A model generated the notes under the pieces. It made no database searches. It saw only the letters and a program-made list of their open reading frames with translations, and was not told the DNA's origin. Positions 43,340 to 51,952 of a stretch of DNA of 64,000 nt are shown here, piece after piece. The translations under genes and the position numbers were made by a program. Origin of the DNA: Sciscionella marina DSM 45152. Its GTDB lineage: Bacteria; Actinomycetota; Actinomycetes; Mycobacteriales; Pseudonocardiaceae. The stretch lies in contig NZ_KB905380.1 of assembly GCF_000379465.1 (NCBI RefSeq), positions 1,054,001-1,118,000 of the forward strand, read 5' to 3'. Position 1 is the stretch's first letter, and each line of letters begins with the position of its first letter.

Positions 43340-44479
43340 TCAGGCGGCGATCCGCTCGATCCCCAGGTGTTCCACGGACCATTCGGTGCGGCCCTCGCAG
43401 ACCAGATCGGCGACGGCCTCGGCGAACACCGGGGAGAGTTTGAAGCCGTGCCCGGAGAATCCGCCCATGGCAAGAATGTTCGGGCTGCCCGGCACCCGGC
43501 CGATGATGCCGTGATTGTCCTCGGTGTAGCCCTCCATATAAGTCCGCACACTCAGCGGTTCGGCGCGCAGGCCGGGGAGGCAGCGGGTCACCGCACTGGT
43601 CACCCGCCGGAGGTAACCGGTGTCCACCACCGGATCGAGCCGTTCCGGGTCCGGCACGGTGGATTTCTCGACATGCAGATTGATCTTCACCCCGTCACCG
43701 ACATCCGGGAAGAAGGAGAACCGGTTCTCCCCGTCACTGCGCCGCATGCCGACCGGAAACCGTTGCGGCGCCCAGTATCCGGGGTCGGTACCGGCGAACC
43801 AGCACAGCACCGCCCTGCGCACTTCCACCGCGCGGCGCAACATCGGGAACGCCTCGCCGATCCACGGCCCGGTGCACACGATGACCTGGTCGAAGTGTTC
43901 GGTGTGCCGCCGCCCTTCGCGCCGGTAGTGCACCGCGACCCCGGTGCGGGATTCGCTGACCTCCTCGACATAGGTCCCGGTGTGCACACTCGCGCCCGCT
44001 TCGAGCGCGCAGGAGCTCGCCGCCCGGACCGCGCGCGCCGGATGCAGCAGCCCGCCTTCGCGGTCCAGGAAAGCGAGATCGCCCTCGAAGAGCCGGTGCT
44101 GCGGATACGCGGATTCCTCGACCAGCTCGCCGTCGATCGACCACTGCCGCGCGACCTCCAGCACCGTGCGCACATCCGAGTCCTCGGCCGAGCCGACGGT
44201 CAGCGCACCGTGCGGTTCGAACAGCCGCTGTCCGGTCCGCTCCTCGAGCTCCAGCCAGGCACGCCGGGCCGCGCGCAACAGCGGGACATAGCGCCCGCCC
44301 TCCTTGTAGGCGATCCGGAAGATCCTGGTCTGCCCGCCCGCGGCGCCGCGATCGTGCCCGAGCTCGAACCGCTCGAATCCCGTAGCCTCGATCCCGCGCA
44401 TCGCGAGCTGACGCAACACCTGACTGCCCATGGTGCCCACACCGACGACGCCCACCCGGATCTGCTGAACTGGTGCCAT
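43340..44479 (-). CDS. Monomeric sarcosine oxidase/N-methyltryptophan oxidase-like flavoenzyme
   Basis: A 379-residue FAD-dependent amine oxidase of the MSOX/SolA type: nucleotide-binding VGVVGVGTMGSQVLRQLA, then FELGHDRGAAGGQTRIFRIAYKEG, VCTGPWIG and, near the C-terminus, GFSGHGFKLSPVFAEAVADL. The family attaches FAD to a Cys in a segment like CMYTxTPD; here the segment reads RTYMEGYTEDNHG, without Cys, so covalent attachment is doubtful. It oxidises N-methyl or secondary amino acids to the free amine and aldehyde. First gene of the operon, divergent from the RpiR-type gene. A paralogue is at 54944-56074. Confidence 0.9.
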   Translation of the reverse strand: MAPVQQIRVGVVGVGTMGSQVLRQLAMRGIEATGFERFELGHDRGAAGGQTRIFRIAYKEGGRYVPLLRAARRAWLELEERTGQRLFEPHGALTVGSAEDSDVRTVLEVARQWSIDGELVEESAYPQHRLFEGDLAFLDREGGLLHPARAVRAASSCALEAGASVHTGTYVEEVSESRTGVAVHYRREGRRHTEHFDQVIVCTGPWIGEAFPMLRRAVEVRRAVLCWFAGTDPGYWAPQRFPVGMRRSDGENRFSFFPDVGDGVKINLHVEKSTVPDPERLDPVVDTGYLRRVTSAVTRCLPGLRAEPLSVRTYMEGYTEDNHGIIGRVPGSPNILAMGGFSGHGFKLSPVFAEAVADLVCEGRTEWSVEHLGIERIAA

Positions 44480-44524
44480 GAGGCTGAACGTAGCATTTAC
44501 TTCGCATAGAAGAAAGTAGGCGAC

Positions 44525-45412
44525 GTGAACACTTCACCATCGCTCGGTCGGCGCATCGCCCGCGCGGGCCAGCTCGCCGCGGGAGAACGCGCGGTCGCCG
44601 ACTACCTGACCGAGCACCCGGAGGAGGCCGCCGTGTCCTCCGCCGCCCAGCTCGGTGCGGTCACCGGGACCAGCGATGCCACCGTCATCCGCACCGCGCG
44701 CAAGCTCGGCTTCGACGGGCTCGGTGAACTCAAACGCGCGCTCGTGGAACACGTGGCCCGGCGCCGTGATCCGGCCAAGGTGCTCGGTGAGCGAGTGAAG
44801 CGGCTGCCCAGCGAAGGGGCGACCGTGCTGGACGCGGTGCTCGGTGCCGGGGGAAACCTGCTCGAACAGGCCCATTCGCTGATCCCGCAGCAGCAGTGGG
44901 CGGAGAGCGTGCGGCGGCTGTCCACGGCGAGCCGGATCTGGGTGTTCGGCATCGGACCGAGCGGCACCATCGCGGAGAACTTCGCCCTGGCACTGCGCAG
45001 GGCCGGGATCGACGCGGATTCCTGGACCGCGACCGGTTTCCGGCTCGCCGACGACCTGCTGCGGGTGCGCGCCGAGCACGCCGTCGTGGTCATCGCCCCG
45101 CTGCGGGTGTTTCGGGAGACCGAGATCGTGCTCGGACACGCGCACACCGCGGGCGCCTACACCGTGCTGCTCACCGAGGCATTCCAGATCCTCGAGCCCG
45201 ACCGCGCCGACCAGATCCTGCGGTTGCCCGAATCCACCGCGGGCGCGGCGAACGAACTCCTCGTCCCGCTCGCCCTGCTGCACGGGCTCGCGCTCGAACT
45301 CGCCGCCCGGGATTCGGATACCGCCGTGCACCACCACGAGGACCTCAACACGCTCCGCTCGGAGATCACCGGAACCCCCCTGGACGGCACCGCGCTGTGG
45401 TCCGAACACTGA
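44525..45412 (+). CDS. RpiR/MurR-family transcriptional regulator with SIS domain
   Basis: A 295-residue protein: N-terminal HTH_6 domain (LAAGERAVADYLTEHPEEAAVSSAAQLGAVTGTSDATVIRTARKLGFDGLGELKRAL) and a C-terminal SIS fold (RIWVFGIGPSGTIAENFALALRRAGIDAD, VVVIAPLRVFRETEIVLGHAHTAGAYTVLLTEA). SIS domains usually sense phosphosugars, but RpiR relatives also regulate amino-acid loci. It starts at GTG 44525, divergent by 45 bp from the sarcosine-oxidase/hydantoinase operon, the likely target. It converges with a LysR gene. Confidence 0.9.
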   Translation: MNTSPSLGRRIARAGQLAAGERAVADYLTEHPEEAAVSSAAQLGAVTGTSDATVIRTARKLGFDGLGELKRALVEHVARRRDPAKVLGERVKRLPSEGATVLDAVLGAGGNLLEQAHSLIPQQQWAESVRRLSTASRIWVFGIGPSGTIAENFALALRRAGIDADSWTATGFRLADDLLRVRAEHAVVVIAPLRVFRETEIVLGHAHTAGAYTVLLTEAFQILEPDRADQILRLPESTAGAANELLVPLALLHGLALELAARDSDTAVHHHEDLNTLRSEITGTPLDGTALWSEH

Positions 45413-45432
45413 ACCGGTCCGAACGGACGCGA

Positions 45433-46383
45433 TCAGCGCGCGATCGCGGCCGGATCCGCCGTGGCCGGGGTCGCCGAGGGGACCAGGTCGAGCGCGGCGA
45501 GCATGCGCGCGGTCTCCACGAACTGGTGCACCGGACCGGCGTCCAAGTCATTGCGCCAGGCGATCGCCAAGGGGGACGGTGGCAGATCCTCGACCGGGAC
45601 GAAAGCCAGCCCGGGACGGTCGTAGAACCGCTGGGTGGAGGCCTGGGTGAACGCGACCCCGCGGTCGGCCAGGATCGCCTCGAAGCATTCGTCCACGCTG
45701 CCGACCTCGGCGCCGAGCCGGACGGTGTACGGGCCGCGGGACTCGGCCGCGAGCCAGAAATCCCGCCAGTACTCGGGTGCCCTGCGCCCCACGAACGGTT
45801 CGCCGACCACGTCTTGCACCGATACCCGGGAGCGCCCGGCCAGGTGGCAATACTCGGACATGACGAGCACTCGCGGTTCGACGAACAGCGTTTCGATGGA
45901 CAGCCAGTCCTGGACCAGCACCGGTGGTCGGACGAAGGCTACATCGGTGCTGCCGTTGGCCAGTCCGACATAGGGATCCGCGAAATCGTAGGACCGCATC
46001 TCGACCTGTACCCGCGGGAACCGGGTCTGGAAGGCGGCGAGGATCTTCGGGGTCAGTTCGGCGGCCGCGTTCGCCTGGAAACCGACGATCAGGCTGCCGT
46101 TCCCGCCGTTGAACGCGGCCTCCCTGGTGCGTGCGGCGAGCCGTTCGGCACCGGTGAGCAGGCGCTCGGCCTCCTCACGGAACACCATTCCCGCCCTGGT
46201 CAGGGTCACATGGCGGCTGTCCCGCTCGAGCAGCCGCGCACCGAGCTGGTGTTCGAGCTTACGGATCTGCACGCTCAGTGACGGCTGGCTGATGTGCAAC
46301 CGGGCCGCCGCACGCCCGAGGTGGAGCTCGTCGGCGACGGCCACGAAGTAGCGCATCAGGCGCAGCTCTGGCGGTTCGGCCAC
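45433..46383 (-). CDS. LysR-family transcriptional regulator
   Basis: A 316-residue regulator with helix-turn-helix FVAVADELHLGRAAARLHISQPSLSVQIRKLEHQLG and a CbnR/BenM-like effector domain (VGFQANAAAELTPKILAAFQTRFPRV). The start is taken as GTG 46383 (VAEPPELRLMRYF), the usual distance before the HTH. It is divergent from the gene pair encoding a small protein and an alpha/beta hydrolase, with a gap of 169 bp, and most likely controls them. Confidence 0.9.
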   Translation of the reverse strand: MAEPPELRLMRYFVAVADELHLGRAAARLHISQPSLSVQIRKLEHQLGARLLERDSRHVTLTRAGMVFREEAERLLTGAERLAARTREAAFNGGNGSLIVGFQANAAAELTPKILAAFQTRFPRVQVEMRSYDFADPYVGLANGSTDVAFVRPPVLVQDWLSIETLFVEPRVLVMSEYCHLAGRSRVSVQDVVGEPFVGRRAPEYWRDFWLAAESRGPYTVRLGAEVGSVDECFEAILADRGVAFTQASTQRFYDRPGLAFVPVEDLPPSPLAIAWRNDLDAGPVHQFVETARMLAALDLVPSATPATADPAAIAR

Positions 46384-46552
46384 GCGGTCATGGTAAGCGC
46401 GCGGAGCCCGCGGGACCAATTGTTCTGGGCTATCGATCCGTTGCTCGCAGGTATTGGACGCTCGCCGAGCGTGCGGGATTGGATGACCTGCGTCGCACCG
46501 CGAATCGGCGGTTCGTGACATCCCCATTCATCCGCTCAGAGAGGAGCAGTTG

Positions 46553-46960
46553 ATGACAACGGCTACTCGCGCCCCCTCGGCCCGGGCGTGGGCCGAGGCA
46601 TTCGCCGAGGCCAGCAACACCGACGCGGAAATTCAGGCGCACGGCAAATACTTCACGTGTTCCTATCTGCTCGACGCCGCCGAACGCAGCTACGTGATCC
46701 AGGTCGAATCCGGCAGGGTCACCGGGATAGCCGTCGATCCGGGGCCACTCGATGTTCCCTACCAGTTCGCGATCCGGGCGAGCGCGCAGACCTGGCGCGA
46801 ATTCGGCACCCCGGTCCCGGCGCCCATGTTCCACGGCATCTGGTCCGCGACCTTCCGGCGCGATATGCGCCTGGAGGGCGAGGTACTCGTCCTCATGCAG
46901 AACCTGCGCTGCATCACCCGGCAGATCGAACTGCTGCGCATCGTCGGTTCCCCGGTCTGA
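46553..46960 (+). CDS. Hypothetical protein, possibly SCP2-like ligand carrier
   Basis: A 135-residue protein from ATG 46553 (AGAGGAGC ribosome-binding site upstream; TTG 46550 is in frame). The blocks FTCSYLLDAAERSYVIQVESGRVTGIAVD and FGTPVPAPMFHGIWSATFRRDMRLEGEVLVLMQNLRCITRQIELLR suggest a small alpha/beta lipid-binding fold of the SCP2/sterol-carrier kind. That is my reading of the hydrophobic pattern, not a recognised signature. It is followed after 24 bp by the alpha/beta hydrolase gene, so the two probably serve one pathway. Confidence 0.75.
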   Translation: MTTATRAPSARAWAEAFAEASNTDAEIQAHGKYFTCSYLLDAAERSYVIQVESGRVTGIAVDPGPLDVPYQFAIRASAQTWREFGTPVPAPMFHGIWSATFRRDMRLEGEVLVLMQNLRCITRQIELLRIVGSPV

Positions 46961-46984
46961 GGCCCTGACGAAGAAAGGACCATC

Positions 46985-47845
46985 ATGAGCAAGATTTCCC
47001 CGGTCACCGGGCACTACATCACGATCGAGGTCGACGGCCTCGAATACAAGGTCTTCTACCTGGAGAACGGCACCGGCCAGCCGCTGGTCTGCCAGCACAC
47101 CGCGGGCTGCCACAACCACCAGTGGCGTGACCTGCTCGAGGACGAGGAGATCACCGCGAACTATCGGGTCATCGCCTACGATCTGCCCCGGCACGGTAAG
47201 TCCGATCCGCCGGAGAACACCGAGTGGTGGAAGCAGGAGTACAAACTCACCGCCGAGCACTACGTCAATTTCATCCTCGCGCTCTGCGATGCCCTGGAAC
47301 TGAAGGACCCACTGTTCATGGGTTCCTCGTTCGGCGGAAACGCCGCGTTGCAACTGGCCCTGCGCCACCCGGACCGATTCGCGGGGGTGCTCGCCGTCGA
47401 GGGCGCGGACTACTCCCCCGGTTTCTACCTCGACTGGTGGCAGCACCCGCACGCCAACGCGGCCCAGGTCTGCGCCAGCGGGACCTGGGACCTGATGGCC
47501 CCGCAGTCGCCCGAATCCGACCGGTGGAAGACCTGGTTCTACTACTCCCAGGGTTCCGAGGCGTTCAAAGGCGATCTGCACTTCTACTCGGTGGACCACG
47601 ACCTGCGCGATCGGCTGGACGAGATCGACACCGACCGCTGCCCGGTCGTGATGCTCACCGGCGAGTACGACTACCTCACCACTCCGGAGGACAGCGCCCG
47701 CACCGCGGGCCGGATCAAGAACGGCAAGTTCATCGAGATGCCCGAGATCGGGCACTTCCCGATGAGCGAGAACCACGCGCGGTTCCGGGTGCACCTGCTG
47801 GAAGCACTCGAGATGCTGCGGAATCCGGCGGCCGCCCCGGTGTGA
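46985..47845 (+). CDS. Alpha/beta-fold hydrolase
   Basis: A 286-residue alpha/beta hydrolase. It has the oxyanion/first-turn block QHTAGCHNHQWRD, DLPRHGKSDPPE, the nucleophile elbow GSSFGG (Ser near residue 117) and catalytic Asp/His in GEYDYLTTPED and IGHFPMSE. It resembles ring-cleavage-product or ester hydrolases rather than lipases. Its partner upstream is the small hypothetical protein. The gene's last 116 bp overlap, antisense, the end of the FUSC-family gene. Confidence 0.9.
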   Translation: MSKISPVTGHYITIEVDGLEYKVFYLENGTGQPLVCQHTAGCHNHQWRDLLEDEEITANYRVIAYDLPRHGKSDPPENTEWWKQEYKLTAEHYVNFILALCDALELKDPLFMGSSFGGNAALQLALRHPDRFAGVLAVEGADYSPGFYLDWWQHPHANAAQVCASGTWDLMAPQSPESDRWKTWFYYSQGSEAFKGDLHFYSVDHDLRDRLDEIDTDRCPVVMLTGEYDYLTTPEDSARTAGRIKNGKFIEMPEIGHFPMSENHARFRVHLLEALEMLRNPAAAPV

Positions 47846-49919
47846 CGGGCCGCGGCCGATGGGAGACCGCCACTTCCACCGGCCGCGGACTCCCGCCACG
47901 GCACAGCACGCTCTCCTCGAGCTTTCGCGCGTGCCGTGCCACCGAAGCGGCATCCTCGGCGTGGCTCGCGCGGTCACCCTGGACGAAGTCGGCCACCGTG
48001 CTCAGATTGTGCGCCAAGGACTTCCCGGTCTCCGCGAGCCGCGGATCCTCAGCGGCGGTGGTGGCGAGACTGCGTGCGTGATACGCGCTGGTTTCCAGTA
48101 GGTCCAGCAGATATCGGGCGCGGCTGCGTCTGCCGCGCAGTGGGCTGGCCGGATGGATCAGCGGCTGGGCCGAGGCACGGAAGGCGTCCAGCTCGGTGTC
48201 CACCGCCCGTGCCGCGTCCAGCAGCTGCCCCGGTGATGTTTCGGCGGGCCGGGCGCAGGCCTGGCCGAGGAAGGCCCGCATCCGGTGCAGCACCTGGGCC
48301 AGTTGCTCGTCGGTGCGGCGCCGCGTGCGATGTGGCAGCACCAGCAGGGCGGCGAGCAGTCCGCTGGCCGCGCCGAGTGCGGTCTCCTCGATCCGCAGCA
48401 CCAGCACGGCATCGCTGTAGGTGCCGAGCAGGGTGTACAGCAGGCCGACCATCGTGGTGATCAACAGCGACATCAGCAGGTACGACACCGCGGCGAGGTA
48501 GAAAGCCCCGAAAAGGCCGAGTAGCACCAGCACGAAAGTCATCCACACGTGCCCGGCGACCAGCGCGGCCAAGCCGATCCCGGCGAAAGCCCCGGCGAAG
48601 GTCCCGGCCAGCCGCCGGTATCCCTTCAGCAGCACCTCGCCCACCGAGGAGGTGTTGATGTAGACCACCCAGCACGCGAGCATCGCCCAGTACCAGCGCT
48701 GCGTGGACAGCAGCTCGCCCCCCAGAATGGCCACCGCCGAGCCGATCGTGACCTGCACGGCAGCCCGGGTGCCGGGGTGGCGCAGGCCGCCCGGCGTCTC
48801 GACAACCGCCTCCTCCCAGGCGGGCGAACCATCGGGATCCCGCGCTTCGGTGTCGAAGGCGTGCCGCAGCTCCATACCGGCCCGGGTCAGCTCGCCGAGG
48901 GCGCGGTAACTCTCCCGGAGCTCCCCGGTGACCGGGCCCTCCACGCGGTAACCGAGCAGCCGCTCGCGAATCCGCGCGAGCGGGGTTCCCGGAGCAGGCC
49001 TGCGGGGGCGGGCGATCAGCAGGCGCAGTGCACGCAGCTCCGCGGCGAGTCCGGGATCAGGCGTGGAACCGTTGCGGGACAACAGGATTCCCAGTCGCCC
49101 GGCCGCGGTCTCCGCTTCGGCGATCCGCCGCTGCACCAGCCGGTGCACGCTCGCGGTGTCCGATCTGGACTGGATCATCAGGGCGCACTGGTGCAGCCGG
49201 GCGTTGTTCCGGTGCAGCGCGGTCGTCGCGGTGGCGCCGGGTTCCGCCTCGGCCACCGCGATCATGGCATCCACGACCGCGGCCAGCCGCGCCCGGAAGG
49301 AGTGCCGGAGCCGGCGCAGCGCGCGCTCCGGTGTGTCCCGGATCAGGCACAGCAGCACCACCGCGGACGAGCCGATCGCCAGGGCCACCACGAAACAGAG
49401 CACCGGCAACTGGTCCGGGCTCGCGTGCGCGAACTGCGCGGTGAAAAAGAACTGGAACGCGATACCGCCGAGCGCATCGCAGCGCCGCCCGTAACGCCGG
49501 ACGAATACCACGGTGAAAATCAGCAGCAGCAAGGCGACATCCGCGATGACCCGGTGCGGCGCCAGTACCGTGCCCAGCGCCAGGGCCAGCACACCGACCG
49601 GTACCGCGGCCGCGAGCGTGATCGCCTTGCCGCTCGGGCGGGGATCGCTGACCGTCGCCCCGGCGGCCATGGCACCCATCGCGCCGACCAGCACCACCCG
49701 CGCGGGCGCACCGGCAAGGCCGAGAACGAGCAGGGTGAGCAGCACCCCGCCGACGGTGGAAACCGCGCTGAACAACCGGATCAGCCCGGGATCGGAGGCG
49801 AGGAAGCGGTCCCGGACTTCGGCTCCGCTGCGCCGTGCCGCCGTGAACCGGGCGCACCGCGGGACGGAAATGGTCGATCGGATTCGGGCATGCTCGCGTC
49901 TTTCGCGCGCGGCGGTCAC
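47730..49919 (-). CDS. FUSC-family integral membrane protein
   Basis: A 729-residue protein with two blocks of about five to six membrane helices (residues about 45-190 and 395-530), separated and followed by soluble helical regions. The second block, RAAVQVTIGSAVAILGGELLSTQRWYWAMLACWVVY, matches the FUSC/aromatic-acid-exporter-like domain. Such proteins are thought to export aromatic acids or lipids. The start GTG 49919 is tentative. The last 35 or so residues are Pro/Ser/Arg-rich and are encoded antisense to the alpha/beta hydrolase gene (116-bp overlap). It is divergent from a LysR gene. Confidence 0.8.
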   Translation of the reverse strand: MTAARERREHARIRSTISVPRCARFTAARRSGAEVRDRFLASDPGLIRLFSAVSTVGGVLLTLLVLGLAGAPARVVLVGAMGAMAAGATVSDPRPSGKAITLAAAVPVGVLALALGTVLAPHRVIADVALLLLIFTVVFVRRYGRRCDALGGIAFQFFFTAQFAHASPDQLPVLCFVVALAIGSSAVVLLCLIRDTPERALRRLRHSFRARLAAVVDAMIAVAEAEPGATATTALHRNNARLHQCALMIQSRSDTASVHRLVQRRIAEAETAAGRLGILLSRNGSTPDPGLAAELRALRLLIARPRRPAPGTPLARIRERLLGYRVEGPVTGELRESYRALGELTRAGMELRHAFDTEARDPDGSPAWEEAVVETPGGLRHPGTRAAVQVTIGSAVAILGGELLSTQRWYWAMLACWVVYINTSSVGEVLLKGYRRLAGTFAGAFAGIGLAALVAGHVWMTFVLVLLGLFGAFYLAAVSYLLMSLLITTMVGLLYTLLGTYSDAVLVLRIEETALGAASGLLAALLVLPHRTRRRTDEQLAQVLHRMRAFLGQACARPAETSPGQLLDAARAVDTELDAFRASAQPLIHPASPLRGRRSRARYLLDLLETSAYHARSLATTAAEDPRLAETGKSLAHNLSTVADFVQGDRASHAEDAASVARHARKLEESVLCRGGSPRPVEVAVSHRPRPVTPGRPPDSAASRVLPAGAPGTARGSRSSGSARSRASR

Positions 49920-50008
49920 CGCGATGCGCCTCCTTCATGGGCCAGGCGTACTCCCCAATCATCGGGCGCGGGCACTGATTTTCAACCGGAATCGGTGCAA
50001 TAATTCTT

Positions 50009-50038
50009 ATTGTGAATCGCAATGGATCGCTCTAGGCT
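50009..50038 (+). promoter_or_regulatory. Promoter with LysR-type dyad, apparently leaderless
   Basis: A -35-like TTGTGA (50010-50015) and a -10-like TAGGCT (50033-50038) are 17 nt apart. The dyad ATTG-N7-CAAT (50009-50023, T-N11-A type) covers the -35 box. The likely transcription start falls at or next to the ATG at 50046, giving a leaderless mRNA and LysR autoregulation. Confidence 0.5.
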
Positions 50039-50045
50039 GGCTGCG

Positions 50046-50954
50046 ATGTTCCCTCCGGATCAGGTGCGTACGTTTCTCGCGGTGGCCCAGTCGCTGAGCT
50101 TCACCCAGGCCGCGACGACGCTCGGGCTCCGGCAGCCGACGGTCAGCCAGCACATCCGCAAACTGGAGCAGACGGTCGGGCGTCCCTTGCTGGTCCGCGA
50201 TACCCGGAGCGTGACGCTCACCGTCGATGGTGAGGCGATGATCGGATTCGCGCGCTCCATTCTCGCCGCACACGCCCAGGCGGCCGACTATTTCACCGGC
50301 GCCGGGGTACGGGGCAGGTTGCGGTTCGGGGTGACCGACGATCTCGCCCTGACCCAGGTACCGCGGATCCTGCGGGATTTCCGCCACCTCAACCCGGGAC
50401 TCACGCTGGATCTCACGGTGTCCCAAGGGATTCAGCTCCAGCGGCGGGTGGAATCCGGCCACGTGGACGTGGCCTTCCTCAAAACCCCACCCGGAGACGG
50501 CCGGGGCCGGGTGGTGCGCCGGGACCGCCAGGTCTGGGCGGCCGTCGAGGGCAGCAACCTCGGCTGGCACGACGAGCGCCCGGTGCCGCTGATCGTCTAC
50601 CCGGCCCCCAGCCCGAGCCGCGAGCTGGCCGTGCAGAAACTGGAACAGGCCGGGATCAGGTACCGCTTGGCGTGCACCGCGCGCGGGCACAACGCGGTAC
50701 TCGCCGCCTCCCGGGCCGGCCTCGGTGTCTCGATCTTCCCGCGCAGCCTGCTGCCCACCGACCTCGTCGAGGTGCCCGCGAGCACCGGCCTGCCCGAGCT
50801 TCCCGAACTCGACCTCGTCCTGCTCACCAACCCGCACGCCCCTGCCGAACCGGTGGAAGCCCTCACCACCACCATCCTCGCCCACACCAACCGGATCCGG
50901 CCCATCCACGACACCCGGCAGCGAACGGGTGCCCCGGCCGCCGAGAAGGAGTGA
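50046..50954 (+). CDS. LysR-family transcriptional regulator
   Basis: A 302-residue regulator: FLAVAQSLSFTQAATTLGLRQPTVSQHIRKLEQTVGRPLLVRDTRSVTLT is the HTH, followed by an effector domain with RLRFGVTDDLALTQVPRIL and SGHVDVAFLK. ATG 50046 (MFPPDQVRTF) fits the promoter placement; GTG/ATG codons further up (ATG 50022) are in frame but would lie upstream of the predicted transcription start. It is divergent from the FUSC-family gene, a plausible target. Confidence 0.9.
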   Translation: MFPPDQVRTFLAVAQSLSFTQAATTLGLRQPTVSQHIRKLEQTVGRPLLVRDTRSVTLTVDGEAMIGFARSILAAHAQAADYFTGAGVRGRLRFGVTDDLALTQVPRILRDFRHLNPGLTLDLTVSQGIQLQRRVESGHVDVAFLKTPPGDGRGRVVRRDRQVWAAVEGSNLGWHDERPVPLIVYPAPSPSRELAVQKLEQAGIRYRLACTARGHNAVLAASRAGLGVSIFPRSLLPTDLVEVPASTGLPELPELDLVLLTNPHAPAEPVEALTTTILAHTNRIRPIHDTRQRTGAPAAEKE

Positions 50955-51039
50955 CCGGGCTACGGCGGATCAGCGGCGCGCCGCCTGCCGTTCGCGCAGC
51001 GCCGGGGTGCGCGGGACGACGGCCAGCAACACCGCCCGA

Positions 51040-51409
51040 CCGGGCCGACCGGGCCAAACCACTGCACCTGACCTCCGCGGGCAAGGCCATGCTCGCCGCG
51101 ATGGAGCCGGAGCGGGTGACCGAGCTGTACCCGACCGACCGGAGCATCGACACGGCCGCACTGCGGCAGGAGCTGAACGCGGTGCGGGAGAACGGCTTCG
51201 CGCTCGACCACCAGCCGACCGAGACCGGACTGACCGCGATCGGGGTCGCCGTCACCGTGCGGCCCGATACCCGCTGCACGGGACCGGCCCTGGCGGTGCC
51301 GACCGCGCTGTTCCACACCGGGCCGGTGCCGGAGCTGGTCGCCACACTGCGGGCCGCGAGTGCCCGGATCGAAACGGCGCTGCGCGAGACCTCCGAATTC
51401 CCGGCGTGA
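51040..51409 (+). pseudogene. IclR-family regulator remnant (effector domain only)
   Basis: The frame reads KPLHLTSAGKAMLAAM, TELYPTDRSIDTAALRQELNAVRENGFALDHQPTETGLTAIGVAVTV and PALAVPTALFHTGPVPELVATLRAASARIETALRETSE. This is the C-terminal two thirds of an IclR effector domain (the HATALGKAMLA-type block and the GLTAIAVPV-type block). No IclR helix-turn-helix precedes it; upstream is the end of the LysR gene and then low-quality frame. It is therefore a truncated gene, stopping at TGA 51407-51409. Confidence 0.7.
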
Positions 51410-51437
51410 TACGTGCAGCAGAACCGGGCGGCAACCG

Positions 51438-51713
51438 ATGTTCGATTTCTCCATCGATCCATTCGGAATTCCGGAAAAAGACACCGGCCGGTGGGTACCG
51501 GTAATCCTCGCGGGGAATAGCGGACAGGACATCGATCGGCCCGGCCGGATTCACCTTCGACACAAAGGTCCGCCATGGGCGGCCCGCGGAGAAGAGGAAC
51601 ACTCCTGGCTCAACGGAAACGCACGCGAACAGTACGCCCAGGTCACCCTCGAGAACGATCTTCAGCCCGGCGGATCGCACAGCGTCGATGCGCAGCCCAT
51701 ACGCACCAGATAG
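51438..51713 (+). CDS. Small hypothetical protein (uncertain)
   Basis: From ATG 51438 a 91-residue frame reads MFDFSIDPFGIPEKDTGRWV, then HLRHKGPPWAARGEEEHSWLNGN and LENDLQPGGSHSV. The amino-acid composition is natural, but the third-position GC is lower than in neighbours and no good ribosome-binding site is seen. An antisense frame (51252-51881) over the same DNA also looks protein-like. It could be a small orphan gene or a fragment of a decayed one. No family recognised. Confidence 0.35.
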   Translation: MFDFSIDPFGIPEKDTGRWVPVILAGNSGQDIDRPGRIHLRHKGPPWAARGEEEHSWLNGNAREQYAQVTLENDLQPGGSHSVDAQPIRTR

Positions 51714-51952
51714 GAACTGAACAGCACCGGATGGGCGACGGCGACTCCTCGGCCCGGCTCGACGACTCGGCGCGACCAAGTGCCTGACCGGCGCCCGGCC
51801 CGTCGCCAGCTGGTACGACACACCTCCGACAACGTGCAGGCCCGTGGTGACGAAGCCCATCACCTGAGCACGGCAGGACACAGCAACCGCACTCGCGCGA
51901 CGGCCGCCCGCGCTAGACTGGCCACGGCGTCGACGCGAAGAGGAGCCAGCTG

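Larger units (their letters stand above)
50955..51952. other. About 1-kb decayed or foreign patch between LysR and the toxin-like gene
   Basis: Apart from the IclR remnant and one doubtful small ORF I see no intact gene here. Codon third positions are less GC-biased than in flanking genes, and frames shift quickly. A -10-like TAGACT (51913-51918) and an AGGAG site near 51940 belong to the next gene. The patch marks a recombination or insertion junction upstream of the toxin-like pair. Confidence 0.45.

Noticed and set aside
41255-44509. 1084-residue plus-strand open frame
   Set aside because: Fully antisense to the hydantoinase A and sarcosine-oxidase-like genes, which have clear motifs; long antisense frames are expected at this GC content.
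51252-51881. 209-residue minus-strand frame in the decayed patch
   Set aside because: Some stretches look protein-like, but no family, no start signal and it crosses the IclR remnant on the other strand; left as an alternative to the small plus-strand frame.
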